Assembly: GCA_022605955.1 (NCBI GenBank)
Contig: JAKCOZ010000059.1
Span: 868,001 to 932,000, forward strand
Reading direction: 5' to 3'
Source: Rallus limicola
Taxonomy: Eukaryota > Chordata > Aves > Gruiformes > Rallidae
DNA length: 64,000 nucleotides
This document shows positions 1 to 13,085 of the stretch, piece after piece. The notes beneath the pieces are model-generated. The model did not search any database. It was not told the origin of the DNA and worked only from the letters and a program-made list of their open reading frames with translations. The stretch's first letter is position 1. Each line of letters opens with the position of its first letter. A program made the position numbers and the translations under genes.

Positions 1-590
1 ATGTAGTTATTCAATGAATGAAGCACATTAAATGTAAGTTGAGGAAATTGTTTGGAGTCAACCATTTCATAGGAATAAAAGAGAGTAAACACCGCTGCAT
101 AAAATAATACAGTATTTAGATAAATGCAAGATAGCAACAGTTAAATATTTTGGATCAATAGCTGAGCTTTTTCTGTGATATCCATAATTCATATCTGATG
201 AGAAAGATTTACACATTAAAATTTTGGATAAGCTACATCAAAGAAATGAGTTGGCTAACATAGAAAGAAATTCAAAGGGAAAAACATGGATTGATTTGGT
301 ATCTAGCAATCTGGATGTATGGACTGTCTAGGATATTGGACCTCAAGGCTCTTGAAGTGAAAACCTGAACTTGTGTCATAAACATGATATCCGGGAAAGG
401 TGACAGCTGATGAAATGAAATAGAACAGGTTAGAGAGGGTGTTTTTGATCCACTAATTTGCTTAGAAGTTTAAAAGGTCTGTAGTAAAGTTGTATGTGTT
501 TAAACGAGCTTTAGTAACTATAATCACTGGATATGGAAAATATGCTAGAGGGAATTTCGGTTCCGATGCTGAATGAAGATGTTATCAACA

Positions 591-771
591 TATCACTGGC
601 ACAGGTTGCCTAGAGAGGTAGTGGAGGCCCCATCCCTGGAGATACTCAAGGTCAGGCTTGATGGGGTTCTGAGAGACCTGATCTAGTGAAGATATCCCTG
701 CTCACTGCAGGGGGTTGTACTAGATGACCTCCAAAGGTCCCTTCCAACCTTACACATTCTATGATTCCATA
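591..771 (+). mobile_element. CR1 non-LTR retrotransposon, 3' fragment
   Basis: This is the 3' terminal part of a CR1 LINE, the dominant retrotransposon of birds. Recognisable landmarks in order are an ACTGGCACAGGTTGCCTAGA-type start, CCCATCCCTGGAGA, AAGGTCAGGCTTGATGGGG, TAGATGACCTCCAAAGGTCC and CTTCCAACCTT. The end has the 8-bp terminal units ATTCTATG and ATTCCATA (756-771). Only about 180 bp is present, as usual for 5'-truncated copies, and it has no coding capacity. Confidence 0.93.
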
Positions 772-3700
772 CTGTGAGCATTTAACATAGAATCACCATG
801 ATGGTTTTCTCTGTGTGTGTGGCTGTTGCCAGCTGTTACTCTTCAGCTTTAAGATTTAGCATAAACCTAACATTTTATGTGGGCTTGTTGGGATTTTTTT
901 CCCATTTGTTTACAGAATCTGAGTATACTGATACTTGGGGGAAGCTGTGTAACCCAATCAATTCAGACAAAAATTTTCAGTAAGCTTCTGTGGGATACCA
1001 TGCAGCTGTAGGTTGAAGTAATTTCTCTAAGTGGTTTAGCCTGAACACGCTAATTTACTTCTACTCTACCAAGTGCCTTTGATGCATTCTGTGTTGTGCT
1101 TTTTGGTGGGCTGTAGCTTCATAAGCATAAATACTGCTGATCACCATATAATTATGGACTGACAGACATTAATTTTTAAGCAAGTTATGAGTTTGGGGTT
1201 CAGTTTAACAGACAAAGGAAACAATGAATCAGCACTGTCTTTAAACATAATTGATTTGGAGATGTTTGCCCAGATTCAGAACTGATTAGTAGTTATTAAT
1301 ACAAATGCAAAGGGGTGAACACCTCAGAGATACACTGACAAAATCTGCTGTGACAGAGTCTGATATAACAAGGAAACAGATTTGGGGCTTTGATTCTCAC
1401 TGGGTTTGGTGTTTTTTCATGTGTTCCAGGGGTGTGCTTTAATCTTTAATGTTAATTAAAAAACAGTTGTAAAATGAGCCCTGGATCCAAGCTGTGCAAA
1501 CTGACTGACACCCATACAACTAGAACAGACTGCAATTACAGATGCAGGCCCTGGAGTAGGATGATCTCACATGAGAAGCCGAAACAATGCTGCATATAAG
1601 TACTTAGGTATCCCTCAAAGTTTGCCTAGACTATTGTCTTGGAGGCAGCTTTAGCTGTGCCACAGAGGCATGAGAACTAAACCAACAGTCAAGCAGTGTA
1701 AATGGCAATACTTGACTTCCTCTGTAGCTCATAGTTAATTTATTGGTATTACTGGAGACAAGAGAATCTGGCCTACAAGGAGCTACACAGTCCATGCTTC
1801 TTTGTAGCCAGTGAACCAGACTTTCATGAGATATTCAGGGAAGCAAAATCAATGTTTTATTCATCTTACCAAATAGATAGGGTTCTCTTCATCCCAGGAT
1901 CTAGTCCTTGTTGAAATTTCCATTAGCATTACCTTAAAGCATATGGATATGGAAATACCATATTACAAAGAATGAGAAAGAAGTGTATGAAATACCAACT
2001 GTAAGGTTACCAAATTAGTTAAAGAGGATATAAATAAATGTATAAATATTATTATCTTCTAGTTAAATACAATACAAAGTGTGTGGGTTTTTACTTTCCA
2101 AGCAACAAAAGAATAGCGTAAGGCTGACACTGCATTTCCTCCATGCTGCCTAGAGCATAATTATTGTAGAAACTATGTATTCATCCAAAACACCTAAAGT
2201 CGTTCACCAGCTAGAATAATTTTAATATCTATTTCCCATGTTTGGGATTATTTTTTCCATCTTTCTATCGTATCTTTTCCAGAGAGTTTCATCTAAGTAA
2301 GTGCGTTATATTTAAACCCTGTGTAAACATTTATTAAGGATAAGCTATATGGATTTTAGAAGCTAAATTGATTTTTCCATCAGGATTTTAAAGATCCATG
2401 TAATTAAATACACACCAGGGAGAGCTGTGGGGTATGGTGGAGTGCGCTTGTTGTTTGTTTGTTTTGTAGTGGACTTCAGTTTCTGTGAGGCATTTTCAGT
2501 GAGCTACATATTCTTTGTTTATTGATTATTATCTCAACAAATCTTTTAGAGCCCTTGTTGCCAATTCTGTGCAAACCAGGTGTGGTCAATCAACCTTTTT
2601 CTTTTGTATTGTTTCATCACAAAAGACATCTTTACATTCTTTAAAGTTTCAAAGATAACAAAGTCTCTGAATTTTTTTGGGGGGGAAAATATTGCATAAA
2701 GGGAGGAGACAATTTTGTGAGGTGAATCAGCTGGTGTGCAATACTTATTGTTTTCTCATGTCTTACATAAAGGCTAATCAAATTCTTAGGATGGCTGTAT
2801 AGACCTGCATGGGATCGTTCTATGGTCTATGTGATCAAACATCTCAGCAGATAAAAAAGAAAGATATTATATCTTTAACTGCCCAATAAACTAAGGGATT
2901 TATCAGTGGGCTTGGATCCAGAACATTCAGATATGCTTAAACTGAAGTTTCTTTTCTAGGCTGTATCTCAGCACATACCAGAAGGACACACAACTCCATC
3001 AGCCCCTAACGGGTTTTCTGTTTATAGTACCTCATGCTTGTTCTTGGAAAAGCTGCAGTGAAACAAGGCTACCTTGCAAGCTATTGTCCTAACCTTTAAT
3101 TTATGGCATAAGAGTGGAAAGGTGCTGATTCAAAGGCCTGTAGTGCTTTAACTTAGTCTTTCTCCCCTCGAAGAGGTGTCCTACTTTTCTGCTCGAACAT
3201 ATAAGGCATTCAGGAAAGCAGAATTCGCAAGTAAATGTAAATAAAATTTAAGAAAACATCATCTCTTAGGCAATCTACTTTAGCTGCCATGTTATGATAT
3301 TGAAAATCATTGGGTATATATAGCATTTCAAATGATGTCATAAATGTTAGAAATCCAGACTGGGTTATAAAAGGTGGGCACATATGAATTTAGGACAGAG
3401 AAGTAGGTATTAGTGAGGCAGATGCTGCACTCTGTTAACAACATCCTTATTACATAAGAAGGCCTACATGGTTTTGATGTCATTTCCTGAAATGGCACCA
3501 TGTGTGTAAGATGTGTAATTTCAGGGATGGAGTGACAAATAAGCAGTTGGATGATTACTAATATGGTAATTTTAGATTCTTTAATTGTGATGAGTAATAG
3601 TCACCCAACTTCACCTCTTGCCAAAAATCTGTCTCTGTATCCATTCATACATGTTTTTTGTCACTGATCTAAGTAATTCCACTAGAAAGCTTCTTACACA

Positions 3701-6700
3701 AACTAGTCCAGGTAGGATGTGGTACGAAAAGGAGTAAGGGCAAAGGACGATTCAGCGCTGACAAAGAATGTCAATCCACTGTGAATCCACTTGACATTCA
3801 TTAAGCTCTATCTCTAAGCTACTTGTCTCTTTGCTTTTCCAGCACTTGATCATAGGGCTTTTTGTTCTTTTCTCCTGCACCTTTGAACAGTACAGACAGT
3901 TTTGATAAGCTGAGGAAATGAGCAAGCAAGAGGCACTACTGTTAAAGAGGAAACACATGGTGGAAACCAATGGAAAAGGACAGAAAGGATGGGACCCTGA
4001 GGTGTGTGGGGAATTGGAGAGGATCCATAAAACTATTATATGCCTGTGGACAACAGAAATGCATGCGATGGGAGATGCTCTTACATCACACTGCACATCT
4101 TTAACATCATGACTTCCTTGGAAGGGTATTTTACTTTGTTCCGTCACAAAGGGTATTGCATTCCAGTTGATATTTAAAAAACATAATTCAAAACAGCATT
4201 TCTTATTTCCTATAGCAGAGAGTGCAAATAAATTTAGAAGGTGTTATTAGAGCTGGTAGGGGGTGGAAAGCGAATAAAAATTGCTGATAGGGATTTTCTC
4301 AGTGTGCTACTGCTGGGATCCTGCAGAGACTAGACAGTCTTAGTTAAAGCTGTAGTATGCTTACTCTTTATGGGAAATCTATCTCTTCTTATATTATCTC
4401 ACCTGTGAAATCTATTTACAGAAGAGGAATTTTCCATTCACCTTTCCTAGGACCATTTTATTTTGTTGCTCAAAGTGGAAGGGCAGTCTGCAGCTGTGTA
4501 TTGTAAACCAGTGCAATTCGTTATCAGGAATATAAATGAAACATTTTCCTACGAGCTCACCTTTTTCATTTTCTGTGTAGGTCTAGAAAGTTCATTGGTT
4601 GGACTATTCACACACTACAAGCTATTACATTCCGTCGCTTTTAGCTTGCTTTCATTTTTATTTCTTTTTCCCTAACGCATTTGCCTAAAAGTAGGCCAAC
4701 ATGATAGATTGATTGTGGACTAAAATACTTTTATATCCCATGTTCTGGATTTTCTAGCTTTAAAAGCACTCTGAAAAATACTGCGCTTACAAGAAAACTG
4801 GCATATTCAATTTATTGTTTTCCATTGTCTCCAGTAGAGTTTATTTTGGAAACAGTTTGTTGTTTTTTTTATTCCTGAAACAGGAATAAGACCCCACAGT
4901 CTTGAGTTGCATTAAAGTTCTTTTGCAAATTCATTCTTTTTTGGAAGGGAAGAAGAATATTTGTTCTCAGAAAACACACATCTTCATGATATTGCTCTAA
5001 AGAAGGGGGTAACAACTGTAGAATGAAGTTGATGCAAGTGAAATGACATCAGTTCTTCCTGCTGGAGGGGTACATTTTTTAGATCCCTTTTCTGATGATT
5101 AAATTCCCATTCTGCTCTCCTGCATGGCAGAGAAATGAGACCCTCTCCCCTATCCCTCTCCTCCTCCTCCTCGCTCCCATACAGGCTATTCCCATCTTTT
5201 TGCTGCCTCTTGATGCTCAAACATATTCCTACTTTTCTGGAGCAAATCCATCTCCCACTGTCTGGGTTTAATCAGGATATCTCCTAGAAGAGGTACTTGA
5301 CTAGGATTTCTGTGAAGATAATGAATTGTTTTCCACAAGCCAAATTTTAAATGCTGAGCTTGTCACTACGGGCACTTCAGTTATTTCCTAGCAGGACAAG
5401 AGAAAACAGGCAGGGATACATTTTCTTGCTCTAAATGCACTTCATGGCTGTAATACAGTCGTGCAGGGGTGAGTTTTTAGTATTTTGACTGAGAAAGGAG
5501 TTTGTAAGCCTCCATATATTCCTTGACTTCTCTGTTGCATGCTGCAACCTTCCTGATGCTGCTGCCAGAAGCCCCTGCAAGGTGTGGGGAAAACACAACA
5601 AACCTTGCTCTTCAAGTCAGGCTGCCCTGCGCTGCAAAATGCCATGCCAGGACCTGTGAGGTCTGTGTGCTCACACGTTAAGAAAGACAATGTTGCTGTT
5701 GCTGGTCAGTAATTAAACAGCCAACAGCGGTTCAGTCTGAAATGCAGAAGCTAACTGGACAGTAAGCTTTGTGATTTTTTTAAAAAACTATGCAAAATTA
5801 AATGCAAATTACATCGCCTGTAGGCATTTTAGCTGGTGTCAGTGGGACCACGTTTTCTGTAGAGCTTCAAAAGTTTTTTTTAAGAGCCTCATATGCTCTT
5901 TCTTTTGATTTTTTTCTCTCTTTCCTCGTAATGGACAACAACTGTGAACCATAATTATGCCTTTCATATTTATAGTGTTCATATCTTCTGTCTCCTAAAT
6001 AGTTAGCTTTATGAGCAAGAGAGATGGGGTTTTCTCCCTCTATTCCTTCCTTTACCGCAAAAGCACTTTCTCTGAAATCTGAGTTGATTTCTCCCCGATA
6101 TCACACAGCTTAAGTGACACTGAGGGAGCGTGGATTAAAATTACCAAGAGAGGAAACAGAAAATGACCAAACTAGTCCTAAGTTACTTTGGTCTTGTCTT
6201 CTCTTTGGCTCATTAAATCTGCTGCCTGAAATTGCTGTTAAGGAACAAGCAAATAAGCTATACCAAGCAACCCATTTACAGGCAGAACTAATCAAGAACT
6301 GTAAAATACCTTGTTTCTTTTCCTACTCACGGGAGGAAATGTTTTAGCATCCTTTGTGGATTAAAACCTAAAGAAAGAAAAATCAAATTATTTTCATGCC
6401 CTACATAAGCTTTTAGGGTATTTTCGATTTCATGAAGGCATGTTATAGAATCATTCATCATGAATTGCTCTGCATTATGCTCTTTAACTATTAAAATCTA
6501 TGTGATTGTCTTAACTCTTAAGATTCACATTTACTTGAATAGAATTGGAGCATTTTTCTATTTCAAGATCATTCCCAGTAGTATTAGGTGACCTAATGTT
6601 ATTCTGCGTAACAGCACTAATTTCACCGTTTCTATTAGGAATGTTTCATTTTTCTTCACTATTATTTCACATTTCTTTAAATTAAGGAAGCGTGAATAAG

Positions 6701-9700
6701 ACAATGATAAAGTGAGAAAAGCTAATACTTTTAATAGAATTCATTGAGGTTCTGTACTCACTAGTACAGATGGTGCTATGCATTTTCACAGGAAAAGGAA
6801 AGGAAAAAGAAGTACTACATTTACCCGTCAAGGTTGACACCTTAGACTTCTCCATAGACCTTCTATGCCCTACAGAGCTGCAAATCACAAAGATTAATGT
6901 TCATGCATCCTATATGTTTCTGTTGAAATTAGTTTGGAGATTTCCAAATACAAAATAAATGTCCTTTATTAATGAAGATCTTATATAAATGTGAGTATTT
7001 CTAAATCAGTGTTTCAGGGTATTTAATGACACTAGTAATGACCAGACAGTTTTTTCTACAAAATATTAATATCTCTGTCTTTTAAAGATAAAATTAGTGT
7101 TGTTTTCATATTTTGCAAATAGAAGCCAAATGGAAATCTCATTGTGCTGAAGCCTGGCATTTGTGTTTGTGCACAGAATAATTTCCTGAGCTGTATTGAA
7201 AGCTTTTCATTTCATGATTAGAGCTTTATTGATCGTTGGAAAGTTTTTATATTTCTTGGGTTTTGTTTTTTTTTTCTAATATCGTAGTGTTGTTGCAAAG
7301 ATCTGTTTTCCAGTGATTGCTGAGGAATCATTGTGGGAAAAATGTGTTGAAAATAACCAAAGATAATTTCTGTGCTTTCAGCAGAAATAATAGAAAACTA
7401 TGCTAGTACTTTTTCAACACAAAATAAGAAAATCTAAATCCTTGTATTCTTCCTTTTCCTTCTGCATTTATATTGAATTTTCTAAACACAGAATTGTGTT
7501 AAAGTCAGGAATGAGTCCCTACTATATTAGTAGTCCCATTTGACATCAGGGATAATGGAGAATGCTAAAGGCTAAGCACAAAGACAGGAAAGCCAATGTG
7601 TTACAGTTGGGAAGTTGCAAAAGATTTCAGAGCCAGCCAAAAAAAAAAAAAGAAAAAAAAAAAAGATTATGGAAAATACCTTGTTTTCAAAAATAATGCA
7701 AGTGAAATAAGTTTTTAATACTTTGAGAGAATACTAATTGTTTAAATTGAGAAGGACGGTGCTGATTTATTAATCATACGGAATCTATAATGCATTTTCA
7801 TATCAAATTTAGCAAATTTATCTGAACTTTTTTTATATAAGTGTATATATAAAAAGTCAATCTACATAGTATATTCAGTTATGTTGTAGGACTTTGCCTA
7901 ATTGCAACATGATAGTTCCACAGTGGAATCATATAAACTCTGGTAAACCATGTATAATTTGTTAAACCAGAGAGAACAATGATAAAGTTAATATGCCTAT
8001 ATTGCTATAAAAAAAAAAAAAAAGGGCAATTTAAACAACCTTGTTTTCAGATGCTTACAGACTTTCAGATCTTTAACAGTTCTGACTAAAAATATGTGGT
8101 AGCTGAATGCTTCATGGAAACTTATTTTTGTTTCAGCCATAACCTATTCATATGGCTCAGCCATTTCTTTTCTAGGCACATGATGGCCAAGCATGTGCCA
8201 GTGGAGAGAGATGAGTCGACAGATAAAGGCTTTTCAGAAATGACTTGATGTTTTCATTGATGAAAAATGTAGATAAATAGATCTAAGAACAATTAAAGGG
8301 TTTATGTGGATCCAGTACAATTGGACTTTTTGGTACATGAGATAAAAGACAAAAGAAGGATATGCATTGTGAGGTTGTGGCTCTACAAATACAAGTAGAC
8401 TTGTATTTTATGTAAATGCAATTAAATACCAGGTGAAGCTAGGTGACATTTAATCAGGGAAAATCCATCATCTGGAGTTAGATAGGAAGTTGGGCTTGAA
8501 CTGAACTATACTTAGACAAAGGACAGGAGGGCTCAGGGAAGTGGCAGGGCACGTGAATATATGTAATTAAGTCCAAAATATGTTTTTGGGGAGGGTAAAA
8601 AAGAGAAGATAGTCTAATAAAGTGGTAATACTGGTAAATACAAAGTCATTCCATGTGGGACTTTTTTTTTTTTTTGCATGCAGTAGCCCTGCTGATGTGA
8701 CACTTGGTAGAAATTTTTCCAGTTACCCTCAAGACTGAAGTTGTTCTCACATCTTTGAACTCCTGAGCAATTCTGTATAAAATGCAGAAATGGAATTTAG
8801 AACGAGTATTAGCTACACAGCTTCTTTTAGTTTTTATTGGAATTTGTGAACCTAACTTCTGGCTCTCTACAACGTCCAATGAATAGCAGCATCTTTAAGT
8901 TATATTCCACCACAGCATTTCTGCCCTGTCCATAATACACCAGGCACATCTACTCAGCAGACACACCACAGAGAGAATTTAACTGGTTAGTCCAGCTACT
9001 CCCAGAGCTTCCCGCAGGCTGGTGGCTGAGAATCTCTGTAGCTTTTCAAGGAGGTTTTGCAGCTATGCTGACCTGTATGCCTCTGTAGCAATATTGATCT
9101 ATATAGCCAGCTAAGTTAAAAGAATACAGGAATCTTTACAAGAGGCAGCATAGACAGACAAAGAGGGAGTTTTGTGAGTTATTACATAATCTAGTTAGGT
9201 CATGATTAAAGTGCTAACACATAGGAAGATAAAGAAGACCAGAGCATGCTAGAAGTTCAAACAGCTTTCCCTGGGAGTTTGCAACCCCCCTGATTGGACT
9301 TAAAACATATGTAGGTGTGTGAAGTCAGTGTGAAATCTCTTGCACTGATGCGGCTGGCATACCTGGAAAATAAAGATTCAGACAAAAGTACAGCCACAAA
9401 TTTGTTCCCACAGTCTGTAGCATTAAGCTGTGCTCATATGCTCTCACTTTGCTGTATTTAAAATTCACACCCCATTGAATTGCATTGAACTTGCCATTAT
9501 GAGTTGCCTTTCTCATGTGACTCAATGCTGCTTGAAGCTGGCAACAAAGTTTTTGTGGCTCAGAAGGTTTTATACATGAGAGAAACAGGTGGAGCTGGTT
9601 GGTATAGATATGCTACATTTTTCTGAAAAAAAATCATTCTAGGTAAACTATAAAACTCTTAAACCTGTGTGCCTTTTATTTGCAGTCTCCGATGTCAATT

Positions 9701-10017
9701 TCTAACATACTATGACAATAAATTTGACTGTTCTGAGCATTGGTAGGCAAAACTATTTTTCTGTGACTTAAGTTGAAGTTCACATGTGTATTCCTGAAAA
9801 ACTTCCTTCTTGATATCCTTAAGGTAGTATCGGGGATGGGATATGCATTTGCAATTCATGATAATTCAGACATTCTGATTTTTTTTTTCTCCTTTGAGTC
9901 TGTCATATAAGAAAAAGTACACCTAATATTAAAATACCTTTAGGCCTGCAACACATTTTTAAAGCTGCTATTAAAAGGTACTACTGGAATGCTTGAAAAC
10001 AGATTAATATTTACCTT
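772..10017. other. Intergenic 5' flank, no gene recognised
   Basis: AT-rich DNA with many stops in all frames, as is the 590 bases before the CR1 copy. The longest frame (131 codons, minus, 3752-4147) has no recognisable domain and no splice or promoter support. Simple sequence includes GTTT units near 2450-2465, a T6G7 junction near 2677, poly-A tracts at 7639-7664 and 8009-8023 and poly-T at 8662-8676. A short AT hairpin (10-bp arms, 7830-7839 and 7846-7855) is also present. Confidence 0.7.
7639..7664. repeat. Poly-A tract
   Basis: A run of 26 bases is all A except a single G. No retrotransposon body could be recognised next to it, so it is reported only as low-complexity sequence. Shorter A/T homopolymers occur at 8009-8023, 8662-8676 and 25584-25597. 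Confidence 0.9.
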
Positions 10018-10100
10018 AGGCCAGACTCTCAAGTGGTGTAAAGCTGCCTAATTCTGAAAAGTCAATGGAGTTATTCCAAATGCCTGGCCCTTCAGATTTA
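10018..10100. repeat. Possible ancient amniote dispersed repeat
   Basis: The segment has GGCCAGACTCTCAAGTGGTG near its left end, GTCAATGGAGTTATTCC in the middle and GCCTGGCCC near its right end. This layout resembles an old, partly palindromic repeat seen in bird, turtle and crocodile DNA (GGCCAGATCCTCA, GGTGTAAA, GTCAATGGAG, GGCC). I cannot name the family with certainty. Confidence 0.35.
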
Positions 10101-13014
10101 ATCCCAGTCATTTGATCTTTCCTAGAGAAAATTCCCTTTTTCACACTCCCATTAGATGTGAAAATTGATATTCACACAAGGTCCTAACTGGTAATGAGGA
10201 TTCTGTGAGTTGCATACTTAGCAATAAGGAAGTTTAAAAAATAGCTGTACTTCAATAGACTTCAATATCTGTTTGGAGTGTACACAATCTGGGTGTATTT
10301 CTAAGGACAAAATGGTGAGCGGTATGGAAAATTAGTAGCAGACACAACATTTCTTCAGGTCATACTTAGTTTGTCAGAAACTGGCTATGACATACCTATC
10401 TCCTGTTCATCCTGATTCCAAGCTATTCTTTCCTGTCTCCTACATATATTCACTCTCAGAAAACCCTGGTGGGTTAGAAAACAAGATGGAGTAAAAACCC
10501 AGATGAGATTGTTAAATTTATAGACCCTAGCCAACAAAACCACAGCCTGTATGTTCAGGGAGGGGTGGGAAATTGCATTTTAAAAGCAGATCTAGAAATC
10601 AGAGAAGGATTTCAATACTGTTATTCAGCAGTCCAGTGAAACTTTCAACTATTATGCAAATTATTGTATTGAATACCAGACTTAGCATATCTCTTTTTTT
10701 CCAGACTAAGACATTTTAGCAATTAATGATAAGTTCTGTGTATCATAAATTCTTTAAGCTGGTGCTAAAGAAAGTCCACAGTCTGACCTCCTCACAGTGT
10801 AAGGACAACACTAAAATGTATTGATAATAACTTGCCAGCGGTGTTTTGCATCAGTTCAGGTTCCTGTGTCTCTCTTGCCATTGGATTTTGGCACTTGTAT
10901 TTAACAAACTATTTTTTGCTGCCACAGCTCTGCAGTCCTTGCAGTAATGTCCCTGAGGGAAAAAATAGACTGTTTAATGCACTCTTGTCCTAGTTTCATG
11001 CAAACATCAGAGGCATTGTGTGGCTCATCCTTAAAAAAATGTACTTCTGCAGAAGAACTTGGAAATGTTAGACTTTTAGACTGTGCATAATGCTATGCTG
11101 TTTGAGGATCTGCTCCAGATACTCAGGGAGTCTCTTCTTAAATATGTTTTTTGAAACTGTGATCCTAATCTTCAGTTGATATTGATAAGTACGTAATATA
11201 TGTTGCATAAGGATGAAACATCATATAAATAAAACACAAGCTTCTAATTAATAAATCTATCATATATAGTTTTAATTAAACTATTGTAACATTATATCAA
11301 TACCTGCACATGCTGCTAAGTTCTGAAAAGTTTTTCTCAAGACACCTGGAGCCAGTTCTTGTCTGAGATAGTCAATTCTATGTGATACAACACATCTTGC
11401 TTAATCATTTTAATCAACTAATATGTGTATGTGGGCAAACACATTGGATGACTTCTGAAAGACATGTGGGAGCATGGTTACACCTCGGACTTCAATGGTG
11501 GCAAGGGGAGCAGGAGAAAAGGAGAAAGTCTAGAAAAATATTCTACCCACCCACGTTGAATTTAATTTTTCAGGCACGTAGTGATGAATCAAGTTGGCTA
11601 ATTTTTCAATTTCTGGTGCCTCTTCCTTGTCATGGATTCTGGATTTGTTTCCCCTCAAGGATGCTAGAAATGATAGGGGTGTTTTTCTTGCACAGACTTC
11701 GAAAAAGTCTTTTCTTTGTTTGTAGAGAATCATCTCAATCTATTGAACCCTTCAATATTGAAAACTGGAAAGTTCAAAACTTCCTTTTTCCACTCAGTAG
11801 CCAAACAGAAAGCAAACCAAAATCATTTAGAATTAAAATAAACTAGGGGTTTTGGTGAATTTGTGAAAATGTATGTATTTTGAGGTTTGTAGTGCCAAGA
11901 AAATATGATCTCTCTTGTTTGAGAGTTATCAATGCTTACTATAATATCATAAGCATTTGGGCTTTGAGAATTCCATCTCATGTGAAGTGTTCCAATTTAT
12001 TGTTTAGAAAATGTCATCATTTTCAGCTAAAGCTACTTTTCAAATTTTTGCCTAAATTAAAAGAATTAAAAATTTAGGCATCCTGTAATCAAATTTTTTT
12101 GCATAACTTAAAATCAGTATTTATGACCATGTCCCTTACTTGACTGATCTCAAATGTTCTAGTATCTTTTGGGGAGCAAGTAAAACCATACCAGCTGTTT
12201 GTCAGCAAGTATTACAATTGAGAACAAAGATGTCAGAAGGTCAAGTTAGGCAGATACATCGGTACTTCATTTGAAGAAATCAATACTCAAATAGGAAGTT
12301 ATAAATTAATTCCTATTTACCTTTATTAAGATTTTGAGAACCATATTTTGGAGAGTCTTGCTTAAATGCATTATCAAAGCACTACCCTGAAATTGTGGAA
12401 ATAAGGGTACTTGTAATACGAAAGGTTTCATTCCACCTTTTTGGCTTTTCACCTGTTAAACTGAAGAACGGAACAATTGCTGCCAGCTAACAACCCGTTT
12501 GTGAAGTTTGTTGCCATTCTCTATGCGATATATGAATTGGTCCTTTTCTCCAGCTGTCACATTTTATTAGCTATTTCAATTCACTTTGTTTGCACAAGGT
12601 CTTTTTTCCTTGTATTTTTTTACACAGGTCTGCTGCTATTTTAAAATTGCACCAAACTGTGAACGTGTAGCAACTGGTAACACTTGAAAGACAAGACGCT
12701 ACCTGCAAAATACAATACTGAGTTGTTATTGCAACAGGTTACAGGAATGTGTTTTGGTGTTTTCAAAACACGCCTCCCACTTTGGACATGGGATTCCAGA
12801 AAAGTTATTTTGGGAATTCCCTTTGCAGTGGGAAATCCAGTTCATGTGAAACTAAAATAAAAGCAAAGCCAGGAGATAAGGTGTAAAAGGCATTTTTCAG
12901 ACCCTCACGTGTAATGGGAGTTCACTTCTGTGTTGCGTTCTTTATGACCTGAGATGTATTGGATAGATGTTGGCTGGGATAAGACAGTTTATGTCTGGAT
13001 GGATGGATGGTACC

Positions 13015-13085
13015 TTCACTAACTTCCCAAGTACTGTGGTTCAGCTTCCGTAAAATGAGAATAATGTATATTCTATCTTCCAAGC
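13015..13085 (+). mobile_element. Possible ancient MIR-like SINE remnant
   Basis: The stretch CTGTGGTTCAGCTTCC followed by GTAAAATGAGAATAAT resembles the 3' half of the MIR/CORE-SINE consensus (a cytosine-thymine-rich CTGTG-CTCAG-TTTCC block, then TGTAAAATGGGGATAAT). A deletion between the two blocks must be assumed. The match is by recollection of the consensus and is degraded, so chance is possible. Confidence 0.4.

Noticed and set aside
3752..4147. 131-codon minus-strand frame with an overlapping plus-strand frame
   Set aside because: The translation is not recognisable, and opposite-strand frames overlapping each other suggest a local lack of stops rather than a gene.
11382..11846. 154-codon plus-strand frame
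   Set aside because: No domain, no splice or promoter support, and AT-rich chance composition.
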